A stretch of DNA of 11,360 nucleotides from Thermoplasmata archaeon (GTDB lineage: Archaea; Thermoplasmatota; Thermoplasmata; Thermoplasmatales; Thermoplasmataceae), in NCBI GenBank assembly GCA_021835185.1, contig JAKBQO010000011.1, positions 1 to 11,360 on the forward strand, written 5' to 3'. Shown piece by piece: positions 7,494 to 11,360 of the stretch (the stretch's first letter is position 1; every line of letters starts with the position of its first letter). The notes beneath the pieces are model-generated. The model saw only the letters and a list, made by a program, of their open reading frames with translations. It was not told where the DNA came from and did not search any database. The translations under genes were made by a program, and so were the position numbers.

Positions 7494-8264
7494 ATGTTCA
7501 AGCATGTCAATAAAATTCTTAAAAAACACTGCAATAAAATATCAAGGGAATCAAAGGTTGAAGGAATAGGCATAGACAGCTATTCTAAGAAGTTTAACCT
7601 GTCAGCACATCTATCCATATTAGCAAAAGGGATAATTAAAAAGAATGACCTTACAGATATAGCATATAACAATGGAATAAGCAAATCACAGCTGTCAAAG
7701 CTCAACAATAAAAGGCCATACACTATATCTGAGAAGGTATTCTACAGCCTTTTAAACACATTCATAAAGGCACACAGGTATGATATATACCATGATTATC
7801 TTGACAAACTATACAGTATTCTGGCAATAGATTCTACATTTATAGAAACAATGGTTAATGGTTCCGGCATATACCAGAGGGAGAAAAGGAGAAATGGGAT
7901 AAAGATCCATATTGCAGCTAAAACAAATCACTATGCATTGCCATTGAAGGCAATAATAACACCTGCAAATGTAAATGATTCCAAAGTATTTGATGATCTG
8001 TTATGGCATATAAACGAATACATGTCTGGCAATACTGTTTTAACATTTGATTTAGGGTACTATAGCTATGACAGGCTTAAGGAATTAAAGGAGAATAATA
8101 TTAACTTTGTTTCAAGGCTCAGGAAGAATGCCGATTATACTGTAATAAAAGAGGAAACGTTCAACTCTAAGATTGTAGGGTTCAGGAATGGATTGGAATT
8201 GAGGCTTGTATCACCGGATATTGATAATAAAAGGAGGGAGTATGATCTATTCCACTTAATTTAG
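7494..8264 (+). pseudogene. IS4-type DDE transposase, C-terminally truncated
   Basis: A 256-residue N-terminal portion of a DDE transposase with the layout of IS4-family proteins. A helical N-terminal domain (residues 1-100, VNKILKKHCNKIS ... ISKSQLSKLN) precedes the catalytic core. Asp113 lies in LAIDSTFIE and Asp186 in LTFDLGYYSYDRLKEL, with the strand GIKIHIAAKTNHYALPLKAI and the segment NFVSRLRKNADYTVI also typical. The catalytic Glu of the YxxRWxIE region and roughly 100 following residues are missing. The frame leaves the family at about REYDLFHLI and stops at 8262-8264. It is therefore inactive. Neither terminal inverted repeat of the parent IS could be assigned. The preceding 239 bases, back to the broken MFS gene, contain the RNA-like segment. 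Confidence 0.82.
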
Positions 8265-8423
8265 GACGGTTATAATTGAGAATATATAAAAATATTATAA
8301 TATCCCAAAAGTGTGCTATATTCGCGATTATTGGCAGATATACGAAGATAGGGATTAACCATTCCCAGAACATAATTTACCTAGTAACCCAGTAAAAATC
8401 ACACGGATATACTGTAAAAATAT

Positions 8424-8520
8424 GATGATAAGGTTCGCCTATGGAGATACAGCAAAATAAATGATTTTATTAATCTAACCATATCATCATAAGTGTCCAA
8501 ATTTAGAGGGGACACACCAA
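8424..8520 (+). repeat. Left arm of a 97-bp perfect inverted repeat
   Basis: Every base of 8424-8520 is the complement of 11354-11258. Identity stops abruptly on both sides. On the inner side the arm abuts the broken transposase reading frame that begins with IENKDYVKAVFG. The outer limit at 8424 follows 159 bases (8265-8423) in which I see no gene. Inside the arm are a short palindrome GTGTCC ... GGACAC (8493-8515) and half of a 10-bp inverted pair, TATGATGATA (8421-8430) / TATCATCATA (8482-8491). The simplest reading is an end of an insertion sequence or MITE. Confidence 0.97.
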
Positions 8521-8735
8521 TAGAGAATAAGGATTATGTAAAGGCAGTATTTGGAAACAACAATATTGCTTCAGTACTGGCAAAGCACATTATGCCATAC
8601 GGGAATAATGGAATGACACATAAAAAGATTATACAGCTTGTTGAAAAGGGCACTGATATGATAATAAACAGCAGAATAAAAGACAATCCATATACAGATA
8701 AACTTTTTGAGTCAATAAAATCTGCAAGAGCATAG
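8521..8735 (+). pseudogene. C-terminal fragment of a DDE-type transposase (family X)
   Basis: About 70 residues, IENKDYVKAVFGNNNIASVL through to LFESIKSARA and a TAG. They align with the last part of the transposase fragment at 10885-11257: ENxxYxxAVFGxxxIxSVxAxH and the following GMT/GLT and KI positions agree, with about 40 percent identity over 42 residues by eye. The homology starts exactly at the end of the inverted-repeat arm, so the arm has replaced everything upstream. A nominal GTG start at 8493 lies inside the arm and would give a chimeric 80-residue peptide beginning SKFRGDTP, which is an accident of the junction. The fragment supplies the natural C-terminus of the family, which is lost in the right-hand copy. 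Confidence 0.7.
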
Positions 8736-8755
8736 AATTTTCCATGTTAATTATC

Positions 8756-8764
8756 GGTATAAAT
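8756..8764 (+). promoter_or_regulatory. Possible TATA box upstream of the SHOCT gene
   Basis: GGTATAAATACTGG is a strong match to an archaeal TATA element and would start transcription near 8787-8792, giving a leader of about 135 bases before the SHOCT gene. A weaker candidate, AGTATTAAG at about 8894-8903, would give a leaderless transcript. The strong box is nearly symmetric, so it could also serve the minus strand. Confidence 0.3.
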
Positions 8765-8791
8765 ACTGGATTTACAATACAATAGCTCAGA

Positions 8792-8921
8792 TAACAATTG
8801 GGGTGTATAGAAAAATATCTAAAAGTACAGCAATTTTCTGTATCTACATCGTAATGGGGCAGACACTCAATGTCCGGTATAGGTGCAAACATAAGTATTA
8901 AGTATCACCCCGTAATTGTTA
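8792..8921. repeat. Imperfect terminal inverted repeat, MITE-like segment
   Basis: TAACAATTGGGGTG at 8792-8805 is matched, inverted, by CACCCCGTAATTGTTA at 8906-8921, with two extra bases in the right half. The 130 bases enclosed contain a small GACA/TGTC hairpin but no credible gene. It occupies the upstream region of the SHOCT gene. It could be a miniature inverted-repeat element, the ends of a decayed IS or a regulatory hairpin. A ninth base pair of the stem is uncertain. Confidence 0.3.
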
Positions 8922-8925
8922 GAGC

Positions 8926-9120
8926 ATGTCTTGCGGATGTATGAATCATTCAGAAAAAGGAAGTGGCGAGCACAACATGCATGACCATGGAAACATGGGC
9001 AGCAAATCGGACGACAGCATTATGACAGCGATGGGTATCCTGAATATCCGTTATGCGAAGGGTGAAATCAGCATGGAAGAGTACAAGAGCATGAAAAACG
9101 AGATTACGTCGGGACAATAA
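8926..9120 (+). CDS. Small Cys/His/Met-rich protein with SHOCT domain
   Basis: A 64-residue protein in two parts. Residues 1-27 hold potential soft-metal ligands, C3, C5, M6, H8, H16, M18, H19, H21 and M24, in the context MSCGCMNHSEKGSGEHNM. Residues 34-60, AMGILNIRYAKGEISMEEYK, match the SHOCT (short C-terminal) domain, typically ILxxRYAxGEIxxEEY. No signal peptide or membrane helix is present, so it should be cytoplasmic. SHOCT domains often sit at the ends of membrane or oligomerising proteins, and they also occur in metal-linked gene clusters. The start ATG fits the conserved content, and no clear Shine-Dalgarno precedes it. The next gene starts one base after its stop, so the two are surely co-transcribed. 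A metal-carrying or adaptor role is an inference. Confidence 0.8.
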   Translation: MSCGCMNHSEKGSGEHNMHDHGNMGSKSDDSIMTAMGILNIRYAKGEISMEEYKSMKNEITSGQ

Positions 9121-9121
9121 T

Positions 9122-10291
9122 ATGGCAATAGAATACAGGATAGATTCCAAGCTGACATTTGAGGAGGCGTGTTCTGATGTACCAGCCGTGGTGAAAAAGA
9201 ATGGTTTTGCCGTTCTGGCAGAGATAAAAACCAGCGAAATCCTGAAAAGCAAAGGATTAGACTACACAGAACTCAGGACATATGATATCTGTAATGCAGG
9301 ATTTGCCAGTAGAGCGCTTGCGATAGATGCCAGGTTGGAATCGGTTCTCCCATGCCACCTCATAGTGAAAAAGGCAAGCGATCATTCTGAGATATCAGTT
9401 CAGTTGCCCGGCGAGATATTCCATATACTCAGTCCGAACAGTTCAAATGATGTGGAGGCTTTTCTGGACGAGGTGGAAAAAAAACTCAAAGGAATAGTAA
9501 ATTCTTTCGGTGGTTATGATATGAATGCAGAAAAGCTCGGATCCAGAATGCTGACTCCGGCTGTTATGAAAATAATGGCCGACAATCTGAATAAGTTATC
9601 ACAATCCATTGATCCAAGGACATCTCCATTGTATCAAAAAATTCTGCAAAACCTTGGTCCCGATCGTTCCATAATAGACATAGGAAGTGGTACCGGCAGA
9701 TTTGCAATACCGCTTGCACAATCGGGATGCTCTGTGACAGCTATAGAGCCAAGCGGAGAAATGCGCAAGTGGCTCCTTTCAAACGCGGAGAAAGCAGGTG
9801 TTATGCCAAGCATAAAAGTAGTTCCAGATTCTTGGCCTACAAAAGAAACGGTACGCGCTGAAGTCACGTTTGCATCTTTTGTAATTCAATTCGCCGATGA
9901 TCCTGTTGAATTTATACATGCAATGGAGCGTTCCGCAAGCAAGAAATGCATACTGGTTGTCCATGTAGATCATATATTTGGATTCCTGAAGGACATATGG
10001 CCAGTATTTCACCCTTCTGATCCCCTGCCTGTCATGCTAACTTTTACAGACATTTATTCAACAATGCTGAATATGGGCATAATCGCCGATGTCTCGGTCT
10101 ACAGCGAACAGAGAGAGATCAGAATGCCTGAACCAACCCAGATCATGGAAATGCTTTCTGGTCTATTAGGGATACGAGATAACCCCAATGAAATAAAACT
10201 GCTAAAAGAGATGCTTATATCAAAAAAGGAAAGTATTCAGCAGCAAATGAATATACGCACGGCCATCATCTCTTGGATCCCGGAAGGATAA
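9122..10291 (+). CDS. DUF302 domain fused to a class I SAM-dependent methyltransferase
   Basis: A 389-residue two-domain cytoplasmic protein. Residues 1-105 are a DUF302 domain: the leading strand, KKNGFAVLAEIKTSEILK, then YDICNAGFASRALAID and LPCHLIV, with the two family cysteines C57 and C78. After a helical linker (110-175), a class I methyltransferase domain has motif I IIDIGSGTGRFAIPLA (Asp186 and three glycines), the acidic SAM-ribose contact Glu209 in TAIEPS and the post-motif strand VTFASFVIQFADDP. A C-terminal cap follows. The N-terminus is the first residue of DUF302, so the start is well placed. No cysteine arrangement typical of arsenite methyltransferase ArsM is evident, so the acceptor is unknown. 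It pairs with the SHOCT gene one base upstream. G+C is visibly higher than in the MFS gene and IS fragments around it, pointing to transfer. The domains are well supported, the joint function is not. Confidence 0.9.
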   Translation: MAIEYRIDSKLTFEEACSDVPAVVKKNGFAVLAEIKTSEILKSKGLDYTELRTYDICNAGFASRALAIDARLESVLPCHLIVKKASDHSEISVQLPGEIFHILSPNSSNDVEAFLDEVEKKLKGIVNSFGGYDMNAEKLGSRMLTPAVMKIMADNLNKLSQSIDPRTSPLYQKILQNLGPDRSIIDIGSGTGRFAIPLAQSGCSVTAIEPSGEMRKWLLSNAEKAGVMPSIKVVPDSWPTKETVRAEVTFASFVIQFADDPVEFIHAMERSASKKCILVVHVDHIFGFLKDIWPVFHPSDPLPVMLTFTDIYSTMLNMGIIADVSVYSEQREIRMPEPTQIMEMLSGLLGIRDNPNEIKLLKEMLISKKESIQQQMNIRTAIISWIPEG

Positions 10292-10478
10292 GAAGCATGA
10301 AATGGTCGAATGAAAGAATTTCTCTGAAGTCTAATGTATCACATAACATGTTTTATATCTTTTCCTGATTTTTCATTATCAAGGCTGAAGAGCGACTTCG
10401 TAACCGTGGACGAAGGACTTGTGGAGTTAGATTAGAGAAAGAAATGATGGGATTTATGAAAATCTGGGGATCTTAAGG

Positions 10479-10577
10479 GTGGTTAAAACATTGTTGGAAG
10501 GTGTAATGATTCTTTGGTTTGCGCTCACACTGCCTTTTCTCCTTTTCGTTGCATTGAATATCAGTATACTATGTTAA
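10479..10577 (+). pseudogene. Short membrane-helix ORF, possible DUF4396 N-terminal stub
   Basis: A GTG-initiated frame of 32 residues containing one transmembrane helix, EGVMILWFALTLPFLLFVAL, and ending NISILC. The pattern WFxLTxxxxLFVA resembles the beginning of DUF4396 membrane proteins, which continue with an Asp and further helices. Here the frame stops just where the resemblance would end, at the edge of the IS110-type sequence. It is too short to be sure. The 187 bases between the methyltransferase gene and this frame show no convincing gene. Confidence 0.3.
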
Positions 10578-10660
10578 TTTAACTTTTGACACATAAATAT
10601 TGATAACTACTATAGTTTACGCTATTAATATTCAAAATTACGCATTTCCTTTAATTATTT

Positions 10661-10885
10661 TTAATTTATTTTATTTAAAGGATCTTTAAAATCCTTATTA
10701 TTCTTCAATACAGAGTATATGATATTCAACAATTTGTTGGAAGATGCAATTAATAGCTTATTTCCTTTCATTCCATCATTCTTCTTCCTTGTGCAATATC
10801 GTTTGATTACTGGATTATACTTTATTGCAGGTATAGTTGATAGATACAGAGCATACCTTATTAATGGATTACCTCTTTTTGTAGT
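10661..10885 (-). pseudogene. IS110-family transposase, C-terminal fragment
   Basis: The minus strand from about 10885 to the stop at 10661 encodes about 74 residues beginning TKRGNPLIRYALYLSTIPAI, followed by YNPVIKRYCTRKK, GMKGNKLLIASSNKLLNIIY and SVLKNN. This is the C-terminal Transposase_20 region of IS110/IS116 proteins, with the conserved KRGNxxxR and the late KLLxxIYxxL helix. The N-terminal RuvC-like DEDD domain and the region with the catalytic serine are absent, because family-X transposase sequence begins at about 10886 in the opposite orientation. The 83 bases between its stop and the preceding stub are AT-rich and would hold the 3' end of the parent IS. It cannot be active. Confidence 0.8.
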
Positions 10886-11257
10886 GTGAAATGGATATAT
10901 TCATCCATGCAAACATACCTGAACATATATTCAAAGCAGCAAAATACATCATTGAAAAATACCATGAAAGGGAGGAAATGCTATTTGCAAACAATGCAGA
11001 CAATACAATACCACGTACTAACAATGGAATGGAGCAGTTCTTCAGGAAACTCAGAAGGAATCTAAGGAAGAGGAATGGCAATACATCAACAGGGAATATT
11101 CTAGCACAGACAGGTGTTTCCCTTGCATTGTTCCAGAATATGGAGAATCCTGAATACATAAGAGCTGTATTTGGAAAAGAGAGTATACAATCTGTATTTG
11201 CAAGGCATAGAATGCATTTTAAGAGAAAAGGGTTAACCATGATAAAAATAGTTAAAC
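10886..11257 (+). pseudogene. C-terminal half of a DDE-type transposase (family X), interrupted
   Basis: The plus frame opens after a stop at 10882-10884 and first meets ATG at 10891, giving MDIFIHANIPEHIFKAAKYI. It continues through the basic block RTNNGMEQFFRKLRRNLRKR, with Glu48 as candidate third catalytic acid, to GVSLALFQNMENPEYIRAVF and finally KIVKL at 11259. From 11258 onward the sequence is the inverted-repeat arm, although the frame stays open to the window end, which would add foreign residues. The N-terminal catalytic half is missing, replaced by the IS110-type fragment, and the last 35 or so residues known from the fragment at 8521-8735 are cut off. I recognise it as a transposase C-terminal region but cannot name the IS family. 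Confidence 0.7.
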
Positions 11258-11354
11258 TTGGTGTGTCCCCTCTAAATTTGGACACTTATGATGATATGGT
11301 TAGATTAATAAAATCATTTATTTTGCTGTATCTCCATAGGCGAACCTTATCATC
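11258..11354 (-). repeat. Right arm of the 97-bp perfect inverted repeat
   Basis: This arm is the exact reverse complement of 8424-8520. It begins within the codon for the last family-X residue and runs towards the window edge. After 11354 the two copies differ, so the element on this side continues with other sequence. The internal GTGTCC/GGACAC palindrome lies at 11263-11285. Confidence 0.97.
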
Positions 11355-11360
11355 TTCTTT

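Larger units (their letters stand above)
8424..11354. mobile_element. Candidate composite-type island bounded by inverted 97-bp arms
   Basis: Two identical 97-bp arms in opposite orientation enclose 2.74 kb. The inside contains a transposase fragment, the SHOCT and DUF302-methyltransferase genes, a gene stub, an IS110-type tail and a second transposase fragment. Identical arms with divergent contents suggest recent movement or gene conversion of the arms. No target-site duplication could be seen at the outer limits, and the right-hand element continues beyond the window. Whether the whole block moves as one unit is not shown. Confidence 0.3.

Noticed and set aside
7288..8265. TTAATTTAGG at 7288-7297 and again at 8256-8265, considered as a target duplication or terminal repeat of the IS4-type element.
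   Set aside because: Ten AT-rich bases, with the second copy still inside the transposase frame and no matching termini beside them.
8265..8373. Minus-strand hydrophobic frame starting MFWEWLIPIFVYLPII at 8373, considered as the lost N-terminus of the MFS gene.
   Set aside because: It has no MFS motif A, covers only half the missing length and runs into the IS4 fragment. AT-rich sequence easily gives such frames.
10331..10460. Short plus frames between the methyltransferase and the membrane stub (for example one ending VTVDEGLVELD).
   Set aside because: About 30 codons, no start signal and no recognisable family. They may be decayed sequence.
10869..11285. 138-codon minus-strand frame starting SKFRGDTP in the right arm.
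   Set aside because: It is antisense to the clearly homologous family-X transposase frame, and its start lies in the repeat arm.
1..11360. CRISPR array or toxin-antitoxin pair.
   Set aside because: No regularly spaced direct repeats and no recognisable toxin or antitoxin pair were seen.

Overview
The window looks like a chromosome segment of an acidophilic archaeon of the order Thermoplasmatales (Ferroplasma-, Acidiplasma- or Cuniculiplasma-like). The evidence is the archaeal operon rps13-rps4-rps11-rpoD, an archaeal MCM helicase, archaeal TATA boxes about 27 bases upstream of starts, a dicluster ferredoxin and modest G+C. The genus assignment is an inference.

The left part (1-4954) is core genome. 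On the minus strand run rps13, rps4, rps11 and the beginning of rpoD, which is cut by the window edge. Upstream of these lies a separate minus-strand pair, mcm followed by a small DUF424 protein. A ferredoxin is divergent from mcm. A tRNA-Thr(GGT) follows, with an unusual T-loop.

From the tRNA onward (4955-11360) the window becomes an accessory region. Directly behind the tRNA is a tyrosine recombinase with a C-terminal zinc ribbon, the usual arrangement of an element integrated at a tRNA gene. After it come an N-terminally truncated, very AT-rich MFS transporter, a structured segment that resembles the guide-RNA scaffold of an IS605-type TnpB element without its tnpB, and an IS4-type transposase that has lost its C-terminus.

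The segment 8424-11354 is bounded by a perfect 97-bp inverted repeat, and each arm abuts a broken gene of one transposase family. Between the arms are two intact genes with higher G+C: a 64-aa Cys/His/Met-rich SHOCT-domain protein and, one base later, a 389-aa fusion of a DUF302 domain with a class I SAM-dependent methyltransferase. Next come a possible DUF4396 gene stub and an IS110-family transposase tail.

The two-gene SHOCT / DUF302-methyltransferase unit is the best candidate for an undescribed system. The metal-ligand-rich small protein and the paired cysteines of DUF302 suggest handling of a metal, metalloid or sulfur compound, but the sequence does not identify a substrate. No CRISPR array was seen.
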